A stretch of DNA of 16,751 nt. Origin: Nitrosomonadaceae bacterium (GTDB taxonomy: Bacteria > Pseudomonadota > Gammaproteobacteria > Burkholderiales > Nitrosomonadaceae). This document shows positions 1 through 7,455 of the stretch, in pieces. The notes below the pieces were generated by a model, which saw only the letters and a list, made by a program, of their open reading frames with translations, was not told where the DNA came from and searched no databases. A program made the translations under genes and the position numbers. The stretch covers positions 1 to 16,751 of the forward strand of contig JAHELA010000016.1 of the NCBI GenBank assembly GCA_024644425.1, written 5' to 3'. Position 1 is the first letter of the stretch, and each line of letters starts with the position of its first letter.

Positions 1-763
1 TTCTTGTCTGATTATCTGAAATTAGTAAGTTCTCTTGTGCTCTGCGCCAGAAAGTATTACTGATATCCCACTCATGCTTCTCATATCCCCTTCCATCCTT
101 GCCCACAACTACCGGTCTCAAGCCCATCAACTCCACTTGTTTGGTAATACTATGTTTACCGCTCTCCATAATGTATGAATGCAATTTTATTAGAGGCACC
201 CCACAAGAAATTTTTAACATGACGTCCCGCGCAATCATAAAACCGTTAGTCCGTATGTGATAATTTGGAAAATGGTCGAAGTACATGCCGTAAAATGCCT
301 TTAGCGCAAACAAAACCATGGGCCTCAGCATTTTCTTCCAGTATGGTCCGTTTTTGTTAAACATTTCCTGTCTAGGATAAATGCTCCCCCACGATCCGGT
401 TGCGCTTACTAAGCCTATATCTGGTTGAGTAATATGCTGATAAAGCTTCAGCAACCAATCTTTATCTAAAATAATACTGAACGAATTTAGGAAACAGTAG
501 TACTTGCTGCTACTTTTTTCAGCTGCTATAAAATAGGACCGAAGATCAAAACCAAAATCTGCAATTGTTATGGATGAATGAGGTACCTCTTTAAGTAATT
601 CCTCATAAGGAACAATATCAGATTTCCGGAAGAAACCCTTATAGACAATCAACAATTCATGGTCAATTCCTGCAGAATTTTCTAGGTATGATTCAAGAAA
701 ACTACGAAATGGCTCAATACCGTTCTTTCTTCTTACCAAGTGAACTACACAGATATCTGACAC
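1..763 (-). CDS. Putative glycosyltransferase-like protein, 3' end cut by window edge
   Basis: An open frame on the minus strand runs without a stop from a GTG at 763 to the left edge (254 codons), so the C-terminus is outside the window. The predicted start reads VSDICVVHLVRRKNGIEPF and later shows a YYCFLNSFS segment followed by DKDWLLKLY, reminiscent of GT2-like or uncharacterised glycan-cluster proteins in which a conserved loop follows the nucleotide-binding half. I cannot see a textbook DxD motif, so the enzymatic role is inference from resemblance and from its place as last visible gene of a sugar-nucleotide operon. Start choice: AAGGTGA lies five bases before the GTG at 763 and is an excellent ribosome binding site; an in-frame GTG at 772 sits inside that site, and a stop (782-784) closes the frame just upstream. 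It lies 35 bases after the methyltransferase gene. Confidence 0.6.
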   Translation of the reverse strand, partial: MSDICVVHLVRRKNGIEPFRSFLESYLENSAGIDHELLIVYKGFFRKSDIVPYEELLKEVPHSSITIADFGFDLRSYFIAAEKSSSKYYCFLNSFSIILDKDWLLKLYQHITQPDIGLVSATGSWGSIYPRQEMFNKNGPYWKKMLRPMVLFALKAFYGMYFDHFPNYHIRTNGFMIARDVMLKISCGVPLIKLHSYIMESGKHSITKQVELMGLRPVVVGKDGRGYEKHEWDISNTFWRRAQENLLISDNQTR

Positions 764-798
764 GCTAATCACCTTGTAGTTTTAACATTTACTTAGCC

Positions 799-1683
799 CT
801 ATTTTCTAAAGACCATAGTATAAGCACTACCATTCCCTTCGATCTTTTCAATAGGGCTCAACATGAACGCTATTAGTCTACCAACCTTACTCACCAGTTT
901 TCTTATATGTCCATGTGAAATTCGTCTACGAAAATAATGCTTCCAACCGAAAATATTAAGGTAGTTACTCCCTTCATCCTTTGTAGTTATTAATTCTGCT
1001 CTCATTCCTAGTAATTCTAATTTTTCTGCAAGTAGTTTCATGGGAACTATCATCACATGTCGTGGCGCGTCAAGATGAGGCCAATATCGACCCATAATTT
1101 TAAACTGCAAAGAATCAGGGTTGGGAGAGGCCAAAACTATTATCCCACCAGGCTTAAGACTTGCATAAACTGCATCCAGTGTTAGCCACGTATTAGACAA
1201 ATGCTCAATGACATGCCATAGAACGATTACGTCATATTGCTCTTTATGTCGTCGCATTACTTCGATAGCATCGTCACTATTAATAGTATTCACACCTACA
1301 ACTTCATTTAAAAATTGACAGCAGCGACTATCCATTTCAATAGCATTAACCTCGTAACCAGCTTTCTTAGCAAGGTAGATAAAGCCACCGTAAGATGGTC
1401 CAATTTCTAATAACCTACCTTTCTCTGAGAAGCGTTGAACAATTTCTATTTTGTAATCCTCATTTTTTGAAATAGTATCTAAATGCTCAACTGATTTAGG
1501 TACGCTATGATACTTTTCAGGATAATAATGAGCTAACTTTTCTGGAATTGGAGAAATGAAGATTAACTTGCATTGAGGGCAGCGATAATGATCAAATGTT
1601 TCCTGAGTAATTCTCCTGTTATAGTCTTTACTACAGAAATAAAATGGTGACTTCGTATGACAATAAGGGCAATCTCGTTCCAT
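799..1683 (-). CDS. Class I SAM-dependent methyltransferase with N-terminal zinc ribbon
   Basis: 294 aa. The N-terminus has a CPYC (Cys5/Cys8) and a CPQC (Cys35/Cys38) pair that together look like a four-cysteine zinc ribbon. A Rossmann methyltransferase domain follows, with SAM motif I LLEIGPSYGGF at 91-101, an acidic residue at the end of strand 2 (IEMD, about 115-118) and the WHVIEHL motif at 156-162, typical of the Methyltransf_23/11 group found in glycan clusters. The frame is open further upstream to 1773, but that would overlap the preceding reductase gene. The ATG at 1683 lies four bases after the reductase stop and has AAGAG seven bases upstream, so it is the preferred start. Context suggests it methylates a sugar hydroxyl of the polysaccharide or its nucleotide precursor; the actual acceptor cannot be read from the sequence. 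Confidence 0.82.
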   Translation of the reverse strand: MERDCPYCHTKSPFYFCSKDYNRRITQETFDHYRCPQCKLIFISPIPEKLAHYYPEKYHSVPKSVEHLDTISKNEDYKIEIVQRFSEKGRLLEIGPSYGGFIYLAKKAGYEVNAIEMDSRCCQFLNEVVGVNTINSDDAIEVMRRHKEQYDVIVLWHVIEHLSNTWLTLDAVYASLKPGGIIVLASPNPDSLQFKIMGRYWPHLDAPRHVMIVPMKLLAEKLELLGMRAELITTKDEGSNYLNIFGWKHYFRRRISHGHIRKLVSKVGRLIAFMLSPIEKIEGNGSAYTMVFRK

Positions 1684-1687
1684 AAGA

Positions 1688-2530
1688 TCACTCTTGCTTA
1701 TTGATGCTATCAAATCGTGATGAATCACCCCAGAATTCCATCGGCTCATAATCAGGATAAGGATAGTGACCAAGATTAAGTTCTATTTTCCAGCAGTTCT
1801 CTTGCAACCACCGTTCAACTAACTTGCGAACTGAAATTGGTTCTCCAGAACAGATATTGATAACCCCAATATCTTTTTGCATCATAGCTAATTGAACAAT
1901 CTGGTGAGAAATTTTTTCTACAGGTAAGTAATCCCGTAATTGCTCTCCGCCAGACATGTTGAATACTTTGTCACCACGCACCACAGCTTCTTTTAATTGT
2001 GAATAAAGTGACGTACTAGATTGGCCTGGACCATACATATAAAAAAGCCTTGCCCAGACTAGATTAAACGGAGTAACCATTTTTAAAAATTCTAATTGCT
2101 GTCGTAATGCGTTTTTAGCATAACCATAAGGATTATTTGGGTTGGCTAACATTTCTTCCGAAAGAGAACCAGACCGCATCCCATATTCAAAGCAGGTCCC
2201 AGTTACAAGAAGTGAAGATAATCCTGACTCGACCATGGACTTAAGAAATTGGTATTGTTTCGGTAACTCTGTCTCAAAATGATGCAAAGACTTGTAATTT
2301 GGTAAACCATCCCAGGCAAGATGTATCAGGACCTCAGGACAACCTAATTCCTCAAAACAATTTGGTGTAGAACGAGAGACATCCATCTTTACAATTTTGA
2401 TATCTCTACTCAACTTAGCAGGAAGTGCACCACTACGAGTTACAGCAATAATCTCCGCTTCTTGGCCTACTAATTCTGTTAAAACATGTTGCCCGATAAA
2501 CCCACCAGCACCTGTCACTGCAATCTTCAT
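1688..2530 (-). CDS. NAD(P)-dependent sugar reductase/epimerase (extended SDR)
   Basis: 280 aa. The N-terminal nucleotide-binding motif TGAGGFIG (residues 6-13) and the active-site pair Tyr135-x3-Lys139 (in NNPYGYAKN) with an upstream VTGTCFEYG strand identify an extended short-chain dehydrogenase of the NDP-sugar epimerase/dehydratase superfamily. It is shorter than a dehydratase (usually 330-360 aa) and resembles the 4-ketoreductases that finish deoxysugar pathways, such as the RmlD or abequose/paratose synthase types. Its position straight after a CDP-glucose 4,6-dehydratase, an epimerase and a C-methyltransferase makes reduction of the C4 keto group of a CDP-sugar the most economical role (inference). 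The ATG starts one base after the C-methyltransferase stop, indicating translational coupling; no strong Shine-Dalgarno sequence is seen. A C4 epimerase role cannot be excluded. Confidence 0.8.
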   Translation of the reverse strand: MKIAVTGAGGFIGQHVLTELVGQEAEIIAVTRSGALPAKLSRDIKIVKMDVSRSTPNCFEELGCPEVLIHLAWDGLPNYKSLHHFETELPKQYQFLKSMVESGLSSLLVTGTCFEYGMRSGSLSEEMLANPNNPYGYAKNALRQQLEFLKMVTPFNLVWARLFYMYGPGQSSTSLYSQLKEAVVRGDKVFNMSGGEQLRDYLPVEKISHQIVQLAMMQKDIGVINICSGEPISVRKLVERWLQENCWKIELNLGHYPYPDYEPMEFWGDSSRFDSINKQE

Positions 2531-2531
2531 A

Positions 2532-3758
2532 TCAGTCTACATTTAGTACTGGTACAAACGTTACGAATTTTCCGCCCCATTTACGAATATAGGACAACTG
2601 CTCTGTTATCTCGGTCTTCAAGTTCCAGGGCAGTATCACCACGTAGCTAGGACGCTCTTTTTGTAGACATGCCTCCTCAACGATTGGAATATGGGTGCCA
2701 GGTAGAAATTTACCCTGTTTAGCAGGATTACGATCAACTACAAATGAAAGTAAATCAGAATTTATACCAGCATAGTTAAGCAAAGTATTACCTTTAGCTG
2801 CTGCGCCATATGCCACGACATTCTTACCTTGAGACTTTGATTCCATTAAAAAATTAATTAGATCATGTTTGATAACATTGGCACGTTTCTGAAAGTCAGT
2901 ATAATATTTTTCGGTTTTCATGCCCGCAGAAACTTCTCGCTTAATTAACGCTTCAACATTTGTAGTAGTATTATGCCTCTGTTTATCAGCACGCTGAGCA
3001 AATACTCGTAGGCTACCCCCATGCGTTGGAATCTCCTGAACATCAAAAATATGTAGCCCATTCAGATTGAATATCCGATTTACTGCTATCAATGATAAAT
3101 AAGAAAAATGCTCATGATAAATCGTATCAAATTGAGTTTGTTCGACAAGACTCATAAGGTGTGGAAATTCAAACGTGGCAACTCCTTGTGGCTTGAGTAA
3201 TTGAGTAAAGCCTTGCACGAAATCATTGATATCTGGCACATGGGCAAGCACGTTATTAGCGACCATTAAATCTGCCTGTTTACCCTGGGCAGTTAACTTC
3301 CTAGCAAGCTGAGTCCCAAAAAATTCCCCAATAATAGGAATCCCTTTTTTACATGCTGCTGCAGCTGTACTTGCAGTAGGTTCTATACCTAAACATGGAA
3401 TGCCTTTTGCTTTTACATATTGCAATAGATACCCATCATTTGCAGCAACTTCTATTACATTAGAATTTATATTTAATTTGAACCTCTCGATCATTTCTGT
3501 TACATAACATTTAGCATGTCGTAACCAGGTGTTGGAAAATGAACTGAAGTAGGCATATTCTGCATCAAAAAGCTCGTCTATTCCCGCGTAGTCTTCGGTT
3601 TGAACAAGCCAGCATTCAATACAAACTAACACTCTCAGAGGATACCATTTCTCAGGGATACATAGAGCCGACTCAGTCAGGTAAGCATTTGATGGTGGTG
3701 CATTGCCAAGATCAATTAATGTTAGCTCAAGCTCCGTATTACAATGACGGCATTTCAA
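2532..3758 (-). CDS. NDP-4-keto-6-deoxyhexose C-methyltransferase (TylC3 type)
   Basis: 408 aa, the usual length for sugar C3-methyltransferases of the TylC3/TcaB9 family. It has the three expected parts. An N-terminal zinc-binding domain carries Cys3, Cys6, Cys46 and Cys49. A central SAM domain has VIEVAANDGYLL at 101-112 and NNVLAHVPD at 168-176. A C-terminal C-methyltransferase domain has YGAAAKGNT at 317-324. The family's active-site signature YHEH is at 214-217, followed by HGGSLR at 246-251. Characterised relatives put a methyl group from SAM on C3 of an NDP-4-keto-6-deoxyhexose. Here the donor is probably CDP-linked, because rfbF and rfbG lie just upstream. The start codon is TTG, overlapping the stop of the preceding epimerase (TTGA), with a perfect AAGGAG seven bases before it; no ATG is available in frame nearby. 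Confidence 0.9.
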   Translation of the reverse strand: MKCRHCNTELELTLIDLGNAPPSNAYLTESALCIPEKWYPLRVLVCIECWLVQTEDYAGIDELFDAEYAYFSSFSNTWLRHAKCYVTEMIERFKLNINSNVIEVAANDGYLLQYVKAKGIPCLGIEPTASTAAAACKKGIPIIGEFFGTQLARKLTAQGKQADLMVANNVLAHVPDINDFVQGFTQLLKPQGVATFEFPHLMSLVEQTQFDTIYHEHFSYLSLIAVNRIFNLNGLHIFDVQEIPTHGGSLRVFAQRADKQRHNTTTNVEALIKREVSAGMKTEKYYTDFQKRANVIKHDLINFLMESKSQGKNVVAYGAAAKGNTLLNYAGINSDLLSFVVDRNPAKQGKFLPGTHIPIVEEACLQKERPSYVVILPWNLKTEITEQLSYIRKWGGKFVTFVPVLNVD

Positions 3759-4315
3759 GAAGAAACTCCTTGAAATTTTGGAGAGACCATAGGATGCGAA
3801 CGATCTCTATCAGAAACTTCCGTAATAGTAAGAGGCCAATTAATTCCTAGTGCAGGGTCCATAACATTCAGCCCAGCTTCTGCTTCATGTACATATGGAG
3901 CAGTATGGAAATAAATTAATTCACAGTTTTCGGATAACGCCTGAAATCCATGTGCAAAACCCTCCGGGATCAACAGACCACGATTATTTTGTGCGCTTAA
4001 TTTTTCACCATACCATTGTAAAAAGGTAGATGAACCCTGACGTAAATCTACCGCAATATCAAATATCTCTCCCTTAAGACAATTTACCATCTTAGTTTCT
4101 GAATAAGGTGGTTTCTGGTAATGCAGACCACGAACAGCGCCTTTTAAAAGAGTAAGCGTATGGTTGACCTGACAAATCGGCTTACTGATACCAACATTTG
4201 TAAATTCTTCAGCACTATACAGTCGGCTTAAAAAACCACGTGTATCTTCAATAGGCTTACGCTGAATGATCATAAGTCCTGCAAGCGGGGTATCCAAAAA
4301 ATCTAGGCGTGCCAT
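3755..4315 (-). CDS. rfbC: dTDP-4-dehydrorhamnose 3,5-epimerase family protein (probable CDP-sugar epimerase)
   Basis: 186 aa, the standard length of RmlC/RfbC cupin epimerases. The catalytic set is intact: His65 in RGLHYQ, Lys75 in ETKMVNC, His122 in IPEGFAHGF, Tyr135 and Tyr141, and the late DPALGINWP segment with a following SDRDRSHP close to the family's usual ending. Family members epimerise C3 and/or C5 of 4-keto-6-deoxyhexoses, turning a D sugar into an L sugar. No rmlA, rmlB or rmlD lies here; instead it sits between rfbG and the C-methyltransferase, so its natural substrate is more likely CDP-4-dehydro-6-deoxyglucose or its C3-methylated form than dTDP-sugar (inference). It starts two bases after rfbG and overlaps the next gene by four bases. 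Whether it is a 3,5-, 3- or 5-epimerase cannot be decided from the sequence. Confidence 0.88.
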   Translation of the reverse strand: MARLDFLDTPLAGLMIIQRKPIEDTRGFLSRLYSAEEFTNVGISKPICQVNHTLTLLKGAVRGLHYQKPPYSETKMVNCLKGEIFDIAVDLRQGSSTFLQWYGEKLSAQNNRGLLIPEGFAHGFQALSENCELIYFHTAPYVHEAEAGLNVMDPALGINWPLTITEVSDRDRSHPMVSPKFQGVSS

Positions 4316-4317
4316 AG

Positions 4318-5397
4318 TTAAGCTACTAGCTTCGTTGTCTGATATGTCGAAATCTGCTCAAGGGTATGCTGATACATGTTTTCTCCTTTGCGCCAGTAAG
4401 TGTGCCATTCTAGGGTTTTTTCCAGCGCAGCCTGTAGTTTCCAGCGCGCCTTCCAACCAAGCCGAGATTGTGCCTTACTACTATCTAATTTCAGATGATT
4501 AGCTTCGTGAGGTTGAACGTTTGTGTCTAGTTGCCACGAGGCTCCTGGGGCAGAAGCTATCAGATATTTCACAATCCACTCTACGGTTCGTGCATCCTCA
4601 TTTGCCGAACCAAAATTCCACGCTTCAGAAAAATGAATTCCATCATTAAACAGGTTCTCTGCCAACACTAGATAACCTGATAGCGGTTCTAAAACATGTT
4701 GCCAAGGGCGAATAGCGTTTGGTGACCGGATAATAAGTACCTGTCCTGCATCTATCGCCCGCAAAAAATCAGGAATTAACCGATCTGGTGCCCAGTCTCC
4801 GCCACCTATTACATTTCCTGCCCTTGCACTTGCAACGGCTATTCCTAAATTCTGAAGGAACGATCTTCTATATGCAGAAGTAATTAGTTCAGAACAAGCT
4901 TTACTGCTGGAATATGGGTCGTACCCACCCATTGGCTCATCCTCTCTATATGGCCGCTCCCATTCACGATTTTCATAGCACTTATCGGTTGTCACATTAA
5001 CTACAGCTCTAACAGAAGGCGACTTTCTAACTGCCTCAAATAAATTAACGGTACCCATTACGTTAATTTCATAAGTCTCCTTTGGTTCAGCATAAGAGTA
5101 ACGAACCAACGGTTGTGCAGCAAGATGAAATACAATGTCAGGCTGAACACTTTGTATTGCATTTACCAATGCAGATGCATCACGGGTATCAGCAATAGTA
5201 TTACTCTTGACAACTTCACATACCTTGGCAACCGTAAAAAAATTTGGCTCAGTAGGTGGATCTAGTGAATACCCATGAACTTCTGCGCCCATAGACTGCA
5301 GCCATACTGATAGCCAACCCCCTTTAAAACCAGTATGCCCAGTAAGAAAAACTCGCTTACCTCGCCAAAATTCATGGTTTACTTCCATAATTTCCAT
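4318..5397 (-). CDS. rfbG: CDP-glucose 4,6-dehydratase
   Basis: 359 aa extended SDR that converts CDP-D-glucose to CDP-4-dehydro-6-deoxy-D-glucose in the cytoplasm. Diagnostic features are the NAD-binding motif TGHTGFKGG at 19-27 (the HTGFKGGW form is typical of RfbG), VTTDKCYEN at 135-143, and the Tyr162-x3-Lys166 pair in YDPYSSSKA. The C-terminal half contains RPWQHVLEPL and a late LGWKARW segment, as in the family. The start is uncertain: the ATG at 5397 overlaps the rfbF stop by 19 bases and has an AGAG four bases upstream, while the ATG at 5388 gives MEVNHEFWRGKR, closer to characterised N-termini. Either way the gene is coupled to rfbF, and the two together define the CDP-sugar branch. 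Confidence 0.93.
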   Translation of the reverse strand: MEIMEVNHEFWRGKRVFLTGHTGFKGGWLSVWLQSMGAEVHGYSLDPPTEPNFFTVAKVCEVVKSNTIADTRDASALVNAIQSVQPDIVFHLAAQPLVRYSYAEPKETYEINVMGTVNLFEAVRKSPSVRAVVNVTTDKCYENREWERPYREDEPMGGYDPYSSSKACSELITSAYRRSFLQNLGIAVASARAGNVIGGGDWAPDRLIPDFLRAIDAGQVLIIRSPNAIRPWQHVLEPLSGYLVLAENLFNDGIHFSEAWNFGSANEDARTVEWIVKYLIASAPGASWQLDTNVQPHEANHLKLDSSKAQSRLGWKARWKLQAALEKTLEWHTYWRKGENMYQHTLEQISTYQTTKLVA

Positions 5398-6152
5398 GGC
5401 GCTCTACTTTCAAGCCATAGCTCTTCAAGATAATTTTTATCACGCAAAGTATCCATTGGTTGCCAGAAACCTTCATGCTCAAATGCCATTAGTTCACCGT
5501 CGTTAGCTAGCCTAACAAGAGGGCTAGCTTCCCAAGAAGTTAAATCCCCATCAATGTAATCCAAACACTTTGGTGACAGGATAAAGAATCCGCCATTAAT
5601 TTTTCCTCCATCGCCTTTTGGTTTTTCAATGAAACCAAACACCTTCACTCCATCCATATTCAGCGCACCATAACGGCCAGGAGGTTGTACAGCGGTAACA
5701 GTAGCTTTCTTACCATGCTGCTTATGGAAATTAATAAGTGCAGTAATATCAATATCTGCGACCCCATCACCATAGGTAAAACAAAAAGCTTCATCATCCC
5801 TAATAAAATTCTCCGCTCGTTTTAGTCGACCACCTGTTAAAGTCTCATCGCCAGTATCAATGAGAGTAACACGCCAAGGTTCAGCATTCCGTTGATGCAC
5901 ATCCATTTTGTTAGAAGCCATGTCAAAAGTAACATCTGACATATGCAGGAAATAATTAGCGAAATATTCCTTAATTACATAACCTTTGTAACCACAGCAG
6001 ATCACAAAATCATTGATGCCATGTGATGAATATATCTTCATAATATGCCAGAGGATTGGTTTACCGCCGATCTCTATCATAGGCTTGGGCTTTACATATG
6101 TTTCCTCCGAAATACGAGTTCCAAGCCCTCCAGCAAGAATTACAGCTTTCAT
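5379..6152 (-). CDS. rfbF: Glucose-1-phosphate cytidylyltransferase
   Basis: 257 aa, matching the length of RfbF enzymes, which make CDP-D-glucose and pyrophosphate from CTP and glucose-1-phosphate. The N-terminal nucleotide-binding signature is LAGGLGTR followed by EETYVKPKPM within residues 6-25. YGDGVADID (metal-binding region), INGGFF and the late FWQPMDTLRDK segment are all characteristic of the cytidylyl rather than thymidylyl or uridylyl enzymes. An AAGGA lies eight bases before the ATG. It opens the tightly packed run rfbF-rfbG-epimerase-C-methyltransferase-reductase-methyltransferase and is separated from fcl by about 190 bases of AT-rich DNA, which could hold a promoter. It commits the pathway to CDP rather than dTDP activation. 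Confidence 0.94.
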   Translation of the reverse strand: MKAVILAGGLGTRISEETYVKPKPMIEIGGKPILWHIMKIYSSHGINDFVICCGYKGYVIKEYFANYFLHMSDVTFDMASNKMDVHQRNAEPWRVTLIDTGDETLTGGRLKRAENFIRDDEAFCFTYGDGVADIDITALINFHKQHGKKATVTAVQPPGRYGALNMDGVKVFGFIEKPKGDGGKINGGFFILSPKCLDYIDGDLTSWEASPLVRLANDGELMAFEHEGFWQPMDTLRDKNYLEELWLESRAPWKLWK

Positions 6153-6339
6153 TATTTTATTCCTTTTTTTATCTAGCTAAATGCATATTACAAATTAAAT
6201 AAATAACAAATAGTTATATTATATATAGAGTAAGTTATGAGGCATATGTTGTTGATATAGATGATACGTAGTGTATCTAAAATAATATTTATTACGCCCA
6301 CAATATTTCAGTATTGATAACCAAAAGTTGATATGTTGG
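6153..6339. other. AT-rich intergenic region between fcl and rfbF
   Basis: 187 bases. It contains two short inverted repeats, CAATA-N6-TATTG (6301-6316) and GATAC-N5-GTATC (6263-6277), neither followed by a T-run, so I do not call a terminator. A TATAAT hexamer is present on the minus strand but has no convincing -35 partner. It shares the 11-mer AAATGCATATT (6179-6189) with the region upstream of fcl. No start-to-stop gene beyond shadows is supported. It may hold the promoter of the rfbF-led run. Confidence 0.4.
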
Positions 6340-7341
6340 TTAGCATTCATGAGTAGTGCCCATATCCTGCGAGAGAGGTAGAAATAGTTTAAGAAAGTCC
6401 TCATAACTTTTAGAAATACCTTCAAGCAGCCCGACTTTTGGAATCCAGTCAAGTTTATTAATACTCGTACTATCGAGCAATTTGCGAGGCGTGCCATCCG
6501 GTTTACTAGGATCAAAAATAATCTTACCTTCGAAGCCGATGACTTGTTTGACTATTTCAGCCAGCTCTCTGATAGTAATATCCTTGCCGCTTCCAATATT
6601 GATAATAGGTGGAATTAAAGACTGTGCTTTTAAGATTGAATTAAATGATTCATTTGTCAGATTCATCAGAAAAACAGAAGCATCTGCTAAGTCATCACAA
6701 TAAAGAAACTCTCTTTTCGGCGTGCCTGTTCCCCATACTACTACTTCATTGCTACCTTGAATTTTAGCCTCATGAAATTTCCGAATTAACGCCGGAATAA
6801 CGTGTGCCTTAATAGGATCATAACTATCGCCCAGGCCATAAGTGTTTGTAGGCATAACTGCAAAAAATTGTGTGCCATACTGTCGATTATAACTCCAGCA
6901 TTGTTCAATCCCAGCTATCTTAGCAATAGCATACGGGCGATTTGTTGGTTCTAGCGGGCCCGATAGAAAATATTCTTCCTTGATAGGTTGAGGACAATCG
7001 CGCGGATAAATACAAGACGAACCAAGGAGCAATAAACGCTTAACACCATGTCGATGTGCCGCTTGTATAACATTATTCTGGATAGCGAGATTAATAGAAA
7101 TAAAATCAGCAGGATAAATATTATTAGCCAGAATTCCACCAACTTTTGCAGCGGCAAGAAAAACAAACTCTGGCTTTTCAGTTACAAAAAAAGCTTCAGT
7201 TGCAACCTGATCAGTAAGATCAAGATTGGCATGAGTACATGTAACTATATTTTTATAGCCATTTGCTTTCAAACTTCGCGATAAAGCGGAACCAACTAAA
7301 CCACGATGACCAGCCACGTATATTTTATTGTTAGAGTTCAA
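6340..7341 (-). CDS. fcl: GDP-L-fucose synthase
   Basis: 333 aa extended SDR that epimerises C3 and C5 and reduces C4 of GDP-4-dehydro-6-deoxy-D-mannose to give GDP-L-fucose. The NADP motif GHRGLVGSAL is at 11-20, the GSSCIYP signature at 107-113, the Tyr137-x3-Lys141 pair in RPYAIAK, and Cys110 and His180 occupy the places of the acid/base residues of the E. coli enzyme. The 114-base gap after gmd and the common strand fit a gmd-fcl unit. The start is odd: the only codon that preserves the whole first beta strand is a TTG at 7341, directly preceded by an in-frame TAA and without a visible Shine-Dalgarno sequence. The next candidate, a GTG at 7317, would delete the first beta strand. The C-terminus is slightly longer than usual and ends THEC. 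Confidence 0.92.
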   Translation of the reverse strand: MNSNNKIYVAGHRGLVGSALSRSLKANGYKNIVTCTHANLDLTDQVATEAFFVTEKPEFVFLAAAKVGGILANNIYPADFISINLAIQNNVIQAAHRHGVKRLLLLGSSCIYPRDCPQPIKEEYFLSGPLEPTNRPYAIAKIAGIEQCWSYNRQYGTQFFAVMPTNTYGLGDSYDPIKAHVIPALIRKFHEAKIQGSNEVVVWGTGTPKREFLYCDDLADASVFLMNLTNESFNSILKAQSLIPPIINIGSGKDITIRELAEIVKQVIGFEGKIIFDPSKPDGTPRKLLDSTSINKLDWIPKVGLLEGISKSYEDFLKLFLPLSQDMGTTHEC

Positions 7342-7455
7342 TTAATTATTATTTATTTAGTGAGTTGAAATAAATACAAAATGCATATTTCTTACGAGAT
7401 GGACTACGAGATAAGTAATCTTCACGTTTAAGAACTAGTAGTTTGGTTCATCGCT

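Noticed and set aside
1684..1773. Longer N-terminus of the zinc-ribbon methyltransferase from 1773
   Set aside because: It overlaps the reductase gene by 86 bases and reads as non-conserved sequence; the ATG at 1683 has a ribosome site and gives a start right before the CxxC pair.
4266..4502. Plus-strand frame opposite the epimerase/rfbG junction
   Set aside because: Antisense shadow of two well-supported genes.
6263..6316. Two 5-bp inverted repeats between fcl and rfbF as terminators
   Set aside because: Stems are short and AT-rich and no T-run follows on the minus strand.
6219..6515. 98-codon frame overlapping the 3' end of fcl and the gap before rfbF
   Set aside because: Most of it is fcl coding sequence read in another frame; no family resemblance and no ribosome site.
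6951..7284. Short frames on both strands inside fcl
   Set aside because: Low-complexity shadows of the fcl reading frame.
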